Below are positions 7,643 through 15,352 of a stretch of 64,000 nt of DNA, in pieces. A model generated the notes under the pieces. That model saw only the letters and a program-made list of their open reading frames with translations. It had not been told where the DNA came from and did not search any database. Origin of the DNA: JAFKKS01 sp050187875 (GTDB taxonomy: Bacteria > Pseudomonadota > Alphaproteobacteria > Rhizobiales > Xanthobacteraceae); assembly GCA_050187875.1 (NCBI GenBank), contig JBFWXB010000028.1, positions 1-64,000 on the forward strand, in the 5' to 3' direction. The position numbers and the translations under genes were made by a program. The number at the start of each line of letters is the position of its first letter. Within the stretch, counting starts at the first letter, position 1.

Positions 7643-8656
7643 ATGTCCGCGCTTTCCATTCTCGACCTTTCGCCGGTGACGACCGCGACCAGCGGCGCCC
7701 AGGCTCTCCGCAACACCATCGACCTCGCCCGGCTTGCCGACAGGCTGGGCTACGAGCGCTATTGGGTCGCGGAACATCACAACCTGCCCAACATCGCGAG
7801 CGCGGCGCCCGACATCATGATGGGCCAGATCGCGGCGGCGACTCAAACGATCCGGGTCGGATCCGGCGGCGTGATGCTGCCGAACCACGCGCCGCTGATG
7901 GTCGCCGAACGCTTCAAGGTGCTGGAGGCGCTCTTTCCCGGCCGCATCGATCTTGGCCTTGGGCGTGCGCCGGGCGCGGATCAGCTCACGTCCTATGCGC
8001 TGCGCCGACGACAGAACGTCGCCCCCGACGACGATTTCCTCGAGCGTTTCCAGGAATTGGTGCTTTTGGAGAGTCGCGAATTCCCCGACAACCATCCCTA
8101 CCACGCCATCCAGGCGATGCCGGTCGACGTGAAGCTGCCGCCGATCTGGCTCCTCGGCTCCAGCGACTACAGTGCGCAACTCGCCGCGGCGGTCGGCGCG
8201 GGCTTCGCCTTCGCGCATCACTTCGCGACGCACGATGCGACGGCGGCGATGCAAGATTACCGCGCGAAGTTCCGCCCGTCCGCGTGGCGCGCGACGCCGT
8301 ATGCGATCCTCGCGGTGCACGCGGTCTGCGCCGATACGGAAGCGGAGGCGGAGCGCCTCGCGAGCACCATCGACCTCAATTTTCTCCGCCGCGAGACCGG
8401 CAAGTTCATGCCGCTCTCGAGCCCGGAGGAGGCGGCCGCTTACCCCTACACCGACGCCGACCGGGCGCGGATCGCCCGCAACCGCGCGCGGCTTTTCGTC
8501 GGGACGCCGGTGACCTTGATGGAAAAGCTTCAGCCGCTGATCGATGCGACGGCGGCGGACGAGGTGATGGTGACGAGCTTCATCTTCGACCACGCGGCGC
8601 GCAAGCGCTCCTACACGCTGCTGGCGCAGGCCTTTGGCCTCACGGCGCGGGGGTAA
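7643..8656 (+). CDS. LLM-class flavin-dependent monooxygenase
   Basis: A luciferase-like (bacterial luciferase alpha-type) TIM-barrel oxidoreductase of 337 residues. It would use reduced flavin supplied by a separate reductase. Recognisable segments are YWVAEHHNLP near residue 40, IRVGSGGVMLPNHAPLMVAE near 70-90, and LGLGRAPG near 110, typical of the subgroup annotated as MsnO8-like. The substrate is unknown. The ATG at 7643 fits the family N-terminus (MSALSILDLSPV); a GTG at 7634 is an alternative. It converges on the next gene with only 20 bases between stops. Confidence 0.85.
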   Translation: MSALSILDLSPVTTATSGAQALRNTIDLARLADRLGYERYWVAEHHNLPNIASAAPDIMMGQIAAATQTIRVGSGGVMLPNHAPLMVAERFKVLEALFPGRIDLGLGRAPGADQLTSYALRRRQNVAPDDDFLERFQELVLLESREFPDNHPYHAIQAMPVDVKLPPIWLLGSSDYSAQLAAAVGAGFAFAHHFATHDATAAMQDYRAKFRPSAWRATPYAILAVHAVCADTEAEAERLASTIDLNFLRRETGKFMPLSSPEEAAAYPYTDADRARIARNRARLFVGTPVTLMEKLQPLIDATAADEVMVTSFIFDHAARKRSYTLLAQAFGLTARG

Positions 8657-8676
8657 CCCGCGCCGTCTGTCGAGAC

Positions 8677-9486
8677 TCAGCCGATTGCGAGCCGCACCGC
8701 GGTGCCGGCCAGGAGAAGCGCGCCGAAAACGAGGAACATCGCGCGCAGGCTCGTGATCTCGATGCCGCCGATGGTGGAGGCCTGCATCACCTGCTGCGGG
8801 GCCGGCTTCTGCGGCTTCGGCGCCGCCGCCGGTATCGGTGCGACGTCAGCCGAAGCAACGCGTACTGGAGTCATCGTCGGCGAATTGACGGTCCGCGCGG
8901 TCACGACGGTCGACGGCGTATTGCTCGCAACCGGCTGGAATGCACGCGAGGGAAGCGTGTTGGCGCCGATGGATGCGAAGGCGCTTAGTGCCCCCCTTGG
9001 CGTCGGGGAATTCGTCGGCGCGTCACTGGCGCGGACGGGGCCTGCGACCGCCTCGGCTGGAACGCCGCCGCCGAGCGCTGGGCCGTCACCCAAAGGCTTG
9101 TCGCCTTCGTCGGGCGCTTGGCTTGCAAGGCCGACCATCTCGTCGGTCTTCGCGTGGCGCTCATGGCGCTTGCGCTCTCTACGCGATGCAACATGGCTGC
9201 GCTTGCGCGCCGACGTGATGCGGGTCGATTTTCCGCGGCGATGGCGGGCGTACCGTTTCGAGCGGCTGTGGCGCTTGGCGCTGCGCTGCGCGCGCTTGGC
9301 GCTGGTAATTTTCAAGGGCGCCGCGGCGGCGGTCGACGTTGCGGCCACCGGCGCGCCTGCCGCCGTTTCCGAGATCGGCGCTCCGGGACAAAGATTGGCA
9401 ATGCGTTGATCGCAAGTGGAACTTGCGGCGGGCCCAATCGACGCGATGACAAGCACCGCCGTCACGGCCACGGCTCTGAAGATCAT
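8677..9486 (-). CDS. Exported, membrane-anchored basic protein of unknown function
   Basis: I do not recognise this 269-residue protein. It begins with a signal peptide (MIFRAVAVTAVLVIASIGPAA) and a short segment with cysteines at about 25 and 33. Residues about 58-114 are extremely rich in Arg, Lys, His and Ser. A Pro/Ala/Thr-rich low-complexity stretch follows, then a C-terminal hydrophobic helix (about 248-267). This suggests an envelope protein with its basic region in the periplasm. The basic part could bind an anionic polymer such as LPS, teichoic-like polymer or DNA, which is inference. A GGGGGAT site precedes the ATG. Reading-frame reality is supported by the signal peptide, the ribosome site and the terminal helix all falling in one frame. 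Confidence 0.65.
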   Translation of the reverse strand: MIFRAVAVTAVLVIASIGPAASSTCDQRIANLCPGAPISETAAGAPVAATSTAAAAPLKITSAKRAQRSAKRHSRSKRYARHRRGKSTRITSARKRSHVASRRERKRHERHAKTDEMVGLASQAPDEGDKPLGDGPALGGGVPAEAVAGPVRASDAPTNSPTPRGALSAFASIGANTLPSRAFQPVASNTPSTVVTARTVNSPTMTPVRVASADVAPIPAAAPKPQKPAPQQVMQASTIGGIEITSLRAMFLVFGALLLAGTAVRLAIG

Positions 9487-9586
9487 TCTGATCCCCCGTA
9501 TTCGCCCCCGTGCATGGGCATTTCAGCCCCCCGATCATGGTGTCAACGGGGCAAGAACAAGGCGGAATCGGGAAAGCCGTGGGGAA

Positions 9587-10663
9587 TCAACGAGGAAGCG
9601 CGGTGTCGGCGGCGGGGCAGGCGTAGGCGTGCTGGTTGCCCCGGAAGTCGGTGACCTCGTAGCCCTCCGAATCGCTGCCGGTCAGATAGTGCGGGCCGAC
9701 CGGCGACTTGCCGTGGCCGCCGGGGATATCGAGCACGTATTGCGGCTGGCACAGCCCGGAATGACGGCCGTGCAGCGAGCGCATCAGCGCCTGTCCTTGC
9801 GCGATCGATGTGCGAAAATGGCTGGTGCCGGGCGCGAGGTCGGCATGGTGCAGGTAGTAGGGCTTGATGCGGCAGGCGACGAAGCTTTTCATCAACGCGG
9901 CGAGCGCTCGTGGATCGTCGTTGACCCCGCGCAGCAGCACCGACTGGCTCAGCATCGGAATGCCGGCGTCGACCATGCGCGCGCAGGCGGCGCGCGCGGC
10001 CGGTGACAGCTCGCGCGCATGATTGGCGTGCAGCACCACATAGGTCGCCTTTGGCGTTGCCTTCATAGCGCGCACGAGCGCCGGAGTGATCTTCGCCGGA
10101 TCGGCGACCGGCAGCCGCGTATGGATGCGCACGACCTGCACATGCTCGATCGCGACGAGCGTGCGCACGATGGCCGCAAGCTTGCGCGGCGAGAGGACGA
10201 GCGGGTCCCCACCGGTGAGGATGATCTCCCAAATCTCCGGCCGTGCGCGGATGTAATCGAGCGCCGTCGCGAGCGCCTGGGGCGAGAGCGTTTGGCGCTT
10301 GCCGGGGCCAACCATGGTGCGGCGGAAGCAGTAGCGGCAATAAACGGCGCAGACATGCACGGGCTTGAGAAGCACGCGGTCGGGATAGCGATGCACGATG
10401 CCAGGCACGGGGCTATGCGCATCGTCGCCAATCGGATCGTCGGCTTCGTCGGGGTGAGACTTTAGCTCCGCCACATCGGGAACGAATTGCGCTGCAATCG
10501 GGCCGGAGAGATCGTCCGCGGCGACGAGATCGGCGATCGCCGGCGTAATTGCGATCGCGTAGCGCTTCGCCACCTCGTCCAGCGCCGCGCGCGCATGGTC
10601 CGGCGCGAGGCCGGCGTCCACAAGGTCTTGCGGTCGGCGAAGCGTTCGGGTCGCGGCACTCAT
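9587..10663 (-). CDS. epmB: EF-P lysine 2,3-aminomutase EpmB (radical SAM)
   Basis: A radical-SAM, PLP-dependent aminomutase of 358 residues. EpmB converts L-alpha-lysine to (R)-beta-lysine for attachment to elongation factor P. The SAM cluster motif CxxxCxxC is at C105, C109 and C112 (CAVYCRYC). The GGDP motif follows (ILTGGDPL). The protein is shorter than catabolic lysine aminomutases, and the epmA gene directly upstream on the same strand supports the EF-P role. The start at 10663 has GGAGAGAG just upstream. An earlier in-frame ATG at 10720 overlaps the end of epmA and is less likely. Confidence 0.88.
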   Translation of the reverse strand: MSAATRTLRRPQDLVDAGLAPDHARAALDEVAKRYAIAITPAIADLVAADDLSGPIAAQFVPDVAELKSHPDEADDPIGDDAHSPVPGIVHRYPDRVLLKPVHVCAVYCRYCFRRTMVGPGKRQTLSPQALATALDYIRARPEIWEIILTGGDPLVLSPRKLAAIVRTLVAIEHVQVVRIHTRLPVADPAKITPALVRAMKATPKATYVVLHANHARELSPAARAACARMVDAGIPMLSQSVLLRGVNDDPRALAALMKSFVACRIKPYYLHHADLAPGTSHFRTSIAQGQALMRSLHGRHSGLCQPQYVLDIPGGHGKSPVGPHYLTGSDSEGYEVTDFRGNQHAYACPAADTALPR

Positions 10664-10712
10664 TGTCTCTCTCCACTCATCCGCCGGGAAGAACAGCTTT
10701 GCCGCGGGTGCG

Positions 10713-11768
10713 TCAACCATCCACGTCCGGCAAGGGCGTCCAGATCACCTGATCGATCCGGCTGGCGCCGGTCGCGAGCATCACCAAGCGATCGAAGCCG
10801 AGCGCGACGCCGCTCGCCTCCGGCATGAGCGCGAGCGCCGCCAGGAAGTCCTCGTCGATCGGATAGTGTTCGCCATGGACCCGCGCCTTCTCCGCCATTT
10901 CCGCCTCGAACCGCCGCCGCTGCTCTGCGGCATCGGTCAATTCGCCAAAACCATTGGCGAGCTCGACGCCGCAGGCATAGAGCTCGAAGCGCTCGGCGAC
11001 GCGCGGATCATCCGCCTTCGGCCGCGCGAGAGCGGCCTCGACTGCCGGATATTCGTAAAGGATCGTCGCGCGGCCGATCCCGAGTTGCGGCTCGACCCGC
11101 TCCACGAGCACGCGGCTGAAGATGTCGCTCCAGGTGTCGTCGGCGGCGAGCCGCACGCCTTGACGCCGTACCTGGTCAGCGAGTGCGTCGCGATCGGTCG
11201 CATGCGCGGTCGTGGTCGCGAGAAGGTCGATCTTCGCAAACCGCGCAAAGGCGTCCGCGACGGTGATCCGCTCCGGCTCCGCGAAAGGGTCGACGCTGCA
11301 GTCGCGAAAGCGCAGGGCCTTTGCTTGCACCGTCTCGGCGGCGATGCGCAGGAGGTCGACGCAGTCCGCCATCACCGCGGCATAGTCCTCTTCGGCCCGA
11401 TACCATTCGAGCATCGTGAATTCCGGGTGATGCAGCGCGCCGCGCTCGCGGTTACGGAACACCCGGGCGAAGTCAAAAATCCGCCGCTCTCCGGCTGCGA
11501 GCAGCTTCTTGCAAGCGAATTCAGGGGAGGTGTGGAGATAGAGGGGAGCACGTTTATTGGCCGGGTCGATGATCTCGGTCGCGAAGGCGTGCAAGTGCGC
11601 CTCGTTTCCTGGCGAGACCTGCAGGATCGCTGCCTCGACCTCGACGAAACCCTGCCGCTCGAAAAAGGCCGCGGCGGCTTTGCGGATCGCCCGCCGGGCG
11701 AGAAGCGCCGGCCGGCGGTCCGCATGGACATGCGGCGCCCACCAGGGGGACCGACCCGTCTGGCTCAT
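10713..11768 (-). CDS. epmA: EF-P--(R)-beta-lysine ligase EpmA
   Basis: A lysyl-tRNA synthetase paralogue of 351 residues lacking the anticodon-binding domain, known as EpmA, GenX or PoxA. It transfers beta-lysine to a conserved lysine of EF-P. Class II synthetase motifs are visible: motif 2 around FRNRERGALHHPEFTMLEWY and motif 3 near the C-terminus (GVALGFDRLVML). The gene precedes epmB on the same strand and diverges from efp, so writer, substrate-maker and target sit together. No ribosome site of note precedes the ATG. Confidence 0.92.
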   Translation of the reverse strand: MSQTGRSPWWAPHVHADRRPALLARRAIRKAAAAFFERQGFVEVEAAILQVSPGNEAHLHAFATEIIDPANKRAPLYLHTSPEFACKKLLAAGERRIFDFARVFRNRERGALHHPEFTMLEWYRAEEDYAAVMADCVDLLRIAAETVQAKALRFRDCSVDPFAEPERITVADAFARFAKIDLLATTTAHATDRDALADQVRRQGVRLAADDTWSDIFSRVLVERVEPQLGIGRATILYEYPAVEAALARPKADDPRVAERFELYACGVELANGFGELTDAAEQRRRFEAEMAEKARVHGEHYPIDEDFLAALALMPEASGVALGFDRLVMLATGASRIDQVIWTPLPDVDG

Positions 11769-11900
11769 GGGCGTCCGGGACGCGCCCGGCTCCCGAAATC
11801 ACTGGCGAATGGCGTCAAGATCAGTATGTTGCGGCAACTCTCGCCGGGGCGTCGGTGCGCACACGCGTGACTGCCTCCTATCCAGACCAAGGGATTTTTC

Positions 11901-12467
11901 GTGAAAGTCATCGCCAGTTCGCTTCGCAAGGGCAATATCGTCGACATCGACGGGAAGCTTTACGTCGTCCTCTCTTCCGAGAACATCCATCCCGGCAAGG
12001 GCACGCCCGTCACGCAGGCCGATATGCGCCGGATCAGCGACGGCGTGAAGGTGTCGATGCGTTACAAGACGACCGAGCAGGTCGAGCGCGCTCACGTCGA
12101 AGACATTGAATATCAATACCTTTATCAGGACGGCGACGGCTTCCACTTCATGAATATGGACACCTACGACCAACTCGCCGTGCAGGACGATATTATTGGT
12201 GACCAAGCGCCCTACCTCCAGCCGGAGATGAAGGTGCGGCTGAGCGTCCATGAAGGCACGGCGGTCGCGATCGAGCTGCCTCAGCGGGCGACGCTGGAAG
12301 TGGTGGAGACGGAGCCGACCGTGAAGGGGCAGACGGCCTCCTCGTCCTACAAGCCGGCGGTGCTCTCCAACGGCGTGCGCACGATGGTGCCGCCGCATAT
12401 CGGCACCGGGACGCGCATCGTCGTGCAGACGGTCGACGGCTCCTACGTCGAACGCGCCAAAGATTGA
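11901..12467 (+). CDS. efp: Translation elongation factor P
   Basis: EF-P of 188 residues, which relieves ribosome stalling at polyproline stretches. The N-terminal KOW-like domain carries the modification loop HPGKGTP with K33, the residue expected to receive beta-lysine from EpmA. Two OB-type domains follow, ending with the characteristic VPPHIGTGTRIVVQT segment. The start is a GTG at 11901, fixed by the family N-terminus (KVIASSLRKGN). It diverges from epmA-epmB across 132 bp that must hold both promoters. Polyproline clients are plentiful nearby, for example the L,D-transpeptidase linker. Confidence 0.96.
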   Translation: MKVIASSLRKGNIVDIDGKLYVVLSSENIHPGKGTPVTQADMRRISDGVKVSMRYKTTEQVERAHVEDIEYQYLYQDGDGFHFMNMDTYDQLAVQDDIIGDQAPYLQPEMKVRLSVHEGTAVAIELPQRATLEVVETEPTVKGQTASSSYKPAVLSNGVRTMVPPHIGTGTRIVVQTVDGSYVERAKD

Positions 12468-12476
12468 GCCCAATAG

Positions 12477-12504
12477 TTGAGCGCATTTTCAATTGAGCGC
12501 ATTT
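12477..12504. repeat. Two direct copies of TTGAGCGCATTT
   Basis: A perfect 12-base direct repeat occurs at 12477-12488 and 12493-12504, a 16-base period, just after the efp stop. It is too short for an insertion footprint and could be an operator pair for the following small membrane protein gene, or chance. No promoter elements could be assigned. Confidence 0.35.
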
Positions 12505-12559
12505 CCTCGCTGATGCGCTAAAGTCCTGCGACGACCTCGAACCCTGACCCCGCGCGCTT

Positions 12560-12883
12560 ATGATCCGTTTCGTGTTCCGCTTTGTTGGCCTGTTGGTGCT
12601 GGCCGCCGGTTTTGTCGCGCTGATCTACGACGGGACGAAGACGATCGCCGGCAGCCAAATCTACTTCACCCGACTTGGCGACACGTGGAACGCCTGGAAC
12701 TCGGATAGCCTGCAGAAGCTGCAGCCTTTGATCGAGCGCTATGTCGGGCACTGGCTGTGGGACCCGGTGATGCTCAATCTCTTGTCGGCGCCCACCTGGG
12801 GGGTCTTTGGCGTCTTGGGCATCCTGTTGATCCTCATCGGCCGCAAGAAACGCCGGCTGATCGGCTACGCCCGCAACGGTTGA
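12560..12883 (+). CDS. Small conserved membrane protein, function unknown
   Basis: A protein of 107 residues with two hydrophobic helices, at about 5-24 and 80-97. They enclose a soluble middle (TWNAWNSDSLQKLQPLIERY). The C-terminus is basic (GRKKRRLIGYARNG) and so probably cytoplasmic. I recognise it only as a short alphaproteobacterial membrane protein. It may share transcription with efp, 92 bases upstream. Confidence 0.7.
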   Translation: MIRFVFRFVGLLVLAAGFVALIYDGTKTIAGSQIYFTRLGDTWNAWNSDSLQKLQPLIERYVGHWLWDPVMLNLLSAPTWGVFGVLGILLILIGRKKRRLIGYARNG

Positions 12884-12899
12884 CGAGAGTCGGTCTCTC

Positions 12900-12942
12900 G
12901 CAATTCCAGACGGAAGCCGGTTTCCAATTTTCCTGGAATTGC
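12900..12942. repeat. Short intergenic palindromic element
   Basis: Arms GCAATTCCAG (12900-12909) and CTGGAATTGC (12933-12942) are perfectly complementary and enclose a second pair, GGAA-gccgg-TTTCC. The string CTCTAG follows. It lies in the 130-bp spacer before msrA. This sequence type recurs between genes in Hyphomicrobiales genomes, by my recollection. Confidence 0.65.
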
Positions 12943-13014
12943 TCTAGCCGCTCCGGCTCGTGCGGGGCGGCGCTGCCGTGCTTATATGAGGGTCCGAAGA
13001 GATCGGAGGGCCTC

Positions 13015-13674
13015 ATGTTCATGTTCAAGAAGTCGCTCGCAATGCCTAAGGCGGGCGAAGCGCTGCCCGGCCGTGACGCTCCCATCCCGACGGCCGATAC
13101 GCATGTGATCACGGGTCATGCGCTGAAAGGGCCGTACCCAGAAGGGATGCAGACCGCGATGTTCGGCCTCGGCTGCTTCTGGGGCGCCGAGCGCAAATTC
13201 TGGGAGCTTGGCGACGGCATCTGGGTGACCGCGGCGGGCTATGCCGGCGGTTTGACGCCCAATCCGACCTATGAGGAAGTCTGCACCGGCCGCACCGGCC
13301 ACAACGAAGTCGTGCGGGTCGTCTTCGATCCGAAAAAGATCCCGTACGAGAAGCTCCTCAAGACGTTCTGGGAAAACCACGACCCGACGCAAGGCATGCG
13401 CCAGGGCAACGACATCGGCACGCAGTATCGCTCCGGCATCTACACCTTCTCGCCGGAGCAGCGTGCCGCAGCCGAAGCATCGAAGGCGGCCTACGCCAAG
13501 GCGCTGGCGAAGCAGCGCTACGGCGCCATCACGACTGAGATCGTCGATGCGCCGCCCTTCTACTTCGCCGAGGACTATCATCAGCAATATCTCATCAAGA
13601 ATCCGATGGGCTATTGCGGGCTCGGCGGCACCGGCGTGAGCTGCCCGATCGGCGTTGGCGTCGCCGCGCAATGA
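13015..13674 (+). CDS. msrA: Peptide methionine-S-sulfoxide reductase
   Basis: MsrA of 219 residues, which reduces the S-epimer of oxidised methionine using thioredoxin. The catalytic cysteine is C54 in GLGCFWG. The GYAGG segment and the later YRSGIY and EDYHQQYL segments are in the family order. Resolving cysteines lie near the C-terminus (GYCGLGGTGVSC). An N-terminal extension of about 48 residues before the core is common in alphaproteobacterial MsrA. The start has GGAGGG just upstream. Its stop overlaps the start of the UPF0114 gene, so the two are co-translated. Confidence 0.95.
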   Translation: MFMFKKSLAMPKAGEALPGRDAPIPTADTHVITGHALKGPYPEGMQTAMFGLGCFWGAERKFWELGDGIWVTAAGYAGGLTPNPTYEEVCTGRTGHNEVVRVVFDPKKIPYEKLLKTFWENHDPTQGMRQGNDIGTQYRSGIYTFSPEQRAAAEASKAAYAKALAKQRYGAITTEIVDAPPFYFAEDYHQQYLIKNPMGYCGLGGTGVSCPIGVGVAAQ

Positions 13675-14261
13675 AAGGCGCGGGGAGGGGAGACAGCGCG
13701 AAGCCAGCGGCGGGCCTTGTCGAGCGCATGCTCGAACAAGTGATCTTCTCCAGCCGCTGGATTCTCGCGCCGTTCTATCTTGGCCTGGTCGTCGCGCTCC
13801 TGATCGTGCTCTTCAAGTTCATTGTCGAGCTCTGGCATCTTTGCGAGCGCTTTCCGGCAATGAGCGAGACCGACATCATCCTTGCGGTGCTCAGCCTCAT
13901 CGACATCTCCTTCCTCGCCAACCTGATCCTGATTGTCGTCTTCTCCGGCTACGAGAATTTCGTTTCGCGGCTTGAAGTCGAAAGCCATGATCGTCCCGAG
14001 TGGATGACGACGATCGACTTTTCCGGCCTGAAGCAGAAACTTCTCACCTCCATCGTCGCTATCTCCGCGATCCAGGTGCTTAAGTCGTTCATGAATATCG
14101 AGCAGTACGACTCGGTGAAGCTCGCCTGGGTGGTCGGCATCCATCTCGTGTTCGTGACATCGATGCTGATGCTGGCGCTGAGCGACCGGCTTGGTGAGGG
14201 CGTCAAGTCGACGGAGCATCTCGACGCCAAGGCGACCCGGAAAGCCGCGCGCAGCGGCTGA
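13671..14261 (+). CDS. UPF0114 / YqhA family membrane protein
   Basis: A protein of 196 residues with about four hydrophobic helices. It matches the UPF0114 (TIGR00645, YqhA) family in its opening (ERMLEQVIFSSRWILAPFYLGL), the central NLILIVVFSGYENFVS and the later FSGLKQKLLTSIVAISAIQ. No biochemical role is established for the family. The ATG lies in an ATGA overlap with msrA. Linkage to msrA hints at an envelope-stress context but does not prove one. Confidence 0.9.
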   Translation: MKGAGRGDSAKPAAGLVERMLEQVIFSSRWILAPFYLGLVVALLIVLFKFIVELWHLCERFPAMSETDIILAVLSLIDISFLANLILIVVFSGYENFVSRLEVESHDRPEWMTTIDFSGLKQKLLTSIVAISAIQVLKSFMNIEQYDSVKLAWVVGIHLVFVTSMLMLALSDRLGEGVKSTEHLDAKATRKAARSG

Positions 14262-14353
14262 GCGCGCCCGCTTGCCCTCTGCGCCGCGTTCAGGCGATGG
14301 TACCGCCACCCAGCGCATCTCTTTCCTTTCCGCCGGCAAAGGGCATTGCCATC

Positions 14354-15220
14354 ATGAAGATCATCGGTTTCGAAGCCGCAGACGGTCCGCACCTCGGCCT
14401 CATCGATAATGAGCGCGTGATCGATCTCAACGCAGCCGATCCGCGGCTGCCGCGGGATCTGGGTGACGTGCTGCGGCAGACAGGCGGCGATCTCTCCACG
14501 CTCGGCGACCTTGCCAAGCGTGCGCCGGCGTCGTCGCATCGCTCGCTCGAGGCGATCAAATACGCACTGCCGGTGGCACGGCCTGGCAAGATTATCTGCC
14601 TCGGGCTCAATTATCTTGAACATGCGAAGGAAGGCGGCCATTCGAAGCCGGAGTTCCCGTCGATCTTCATGCGCTGTCTCACCTCGCTGACGCCGCATGA
14701 GGGCGCGATCGTGCGCCCGAGAGCGTCTGAGACGCTCGACTACGAGTGCGAGCTTGTCGCCATCATCGGCAAACGTGCACGGCACATGACGCGCGCAAAT
14801 GCGGTGTCATGCGTTGCCGGCTATTCGTGTTTCAACGACGGGTCGGTGCGCCAGTTTCAGCGCCGTACGTCGCAATGGGACATCGGCAAGAACTTCGACA
14901 AGACGGGCGGCTTTGGCCCGTGGATGGTCACGGCCGACGAGCTGCCGCCGGGCGCCGAGGGCCTCACCATCCAGTCGAGACTCAACGGAAAAATCATGCA
15001 GTCCGACAACACGGCGAACATGATGTTCCCCGTCGCCGAGGCGATCGCCGACATCACCCAGGCGATGACGCTCGAGCCCGGCGACCTCATCGCCATGGGC
15101 ACGCCGTCCGGAGTCGGCCATGCGCGCAAGCCGCCGGTGTGGATGAAGGCGGGCGACACGGTCGAGGTCGAGATCGGTGACATCGGCGTGCTGCAGAACA
15201 GGATCGTGGACGAGCGGTGA
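14354..15220 (+). CDS. Fumarylacetoacetate hydrolase (FAH) family enzyme
   Basis: A FAH-fold enzyme of 288 residues. The metal site is visible as the E-x-E pair in DYECELVAIIGK and the later aspartate in NFDKTGGFGPW. The family includes fumarylpyruvate hydrolases, hydroxyhepta-dienedioate isomerases and oxaloacetate decarboxylases, and sequence alone does not select among them. The start at 14354 (MKIIGFEAADG) fits the family; the frame remains open 19 codons upstream. It converges on a FAD monooxygenase gene, which could act in the same aromatic degradation step, though the two are not co-transcribed. Confidence 0.87.
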   Translation: MKIIGFEAADGPHLGLIDNERVIDLNAADPRLPRDLGDVLRQTGGDLSTLGDLAKRAPASSHRSLEAIKYALPVARPGKIICLGLNYLEHAKEGGHSKPEFPSIFMRCLTSLTPHEGAIVRPRASETLDYECELVAIIGKRARHMTRANAVSCVAGYSCFNDGSVRQFQRRTSQWDIGKNFDKTGGFGPWMVTADELPPGAEGLTIQSRLNGKIMQSDNTANMMFPVAEAIADITQAMTLEPGDLIAMGTPSGVGHARKPPVWMKAGDTVEVEIGDIGVLQNRIVDER

Positions 15221-15223
15221 CGA

Positions 15224-15352
15224 CATCCCTCCTCGCGGGGAGGGTGGCTCCGCGTGAACGCAGTGAGCGCGGAGTCGGGTGGGGAACTTTCTGAGCAAGC
15301 ATCCCCACCCAGCTTTGCTTCGTTCAGCCACCCTCTCCTGCGGGGAGGGATG
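15224..15352. repeat. Palindromic element overlapping a gene end
   Basis: The arms CATCCCTCCTCGCGGGGAGG and its near complement ending at 15352 pair, with inner pairing of GTGGGGA and TCCCCAC. It fills the whole spacer between two convergent genes. Its right arm, 15324-15352, is also the last nine codons and stop of the FAD monooxygenase, so the element has been taken into the coding sequence or has arisen across its end. Confidence 0.75.

Noticed and set aside
12900..12942. Insertion-sequence remnant
   Set aside because: The arms are short and nested with no target duplication or transposase fragment; it fits a dispersed intergenic palindrome.
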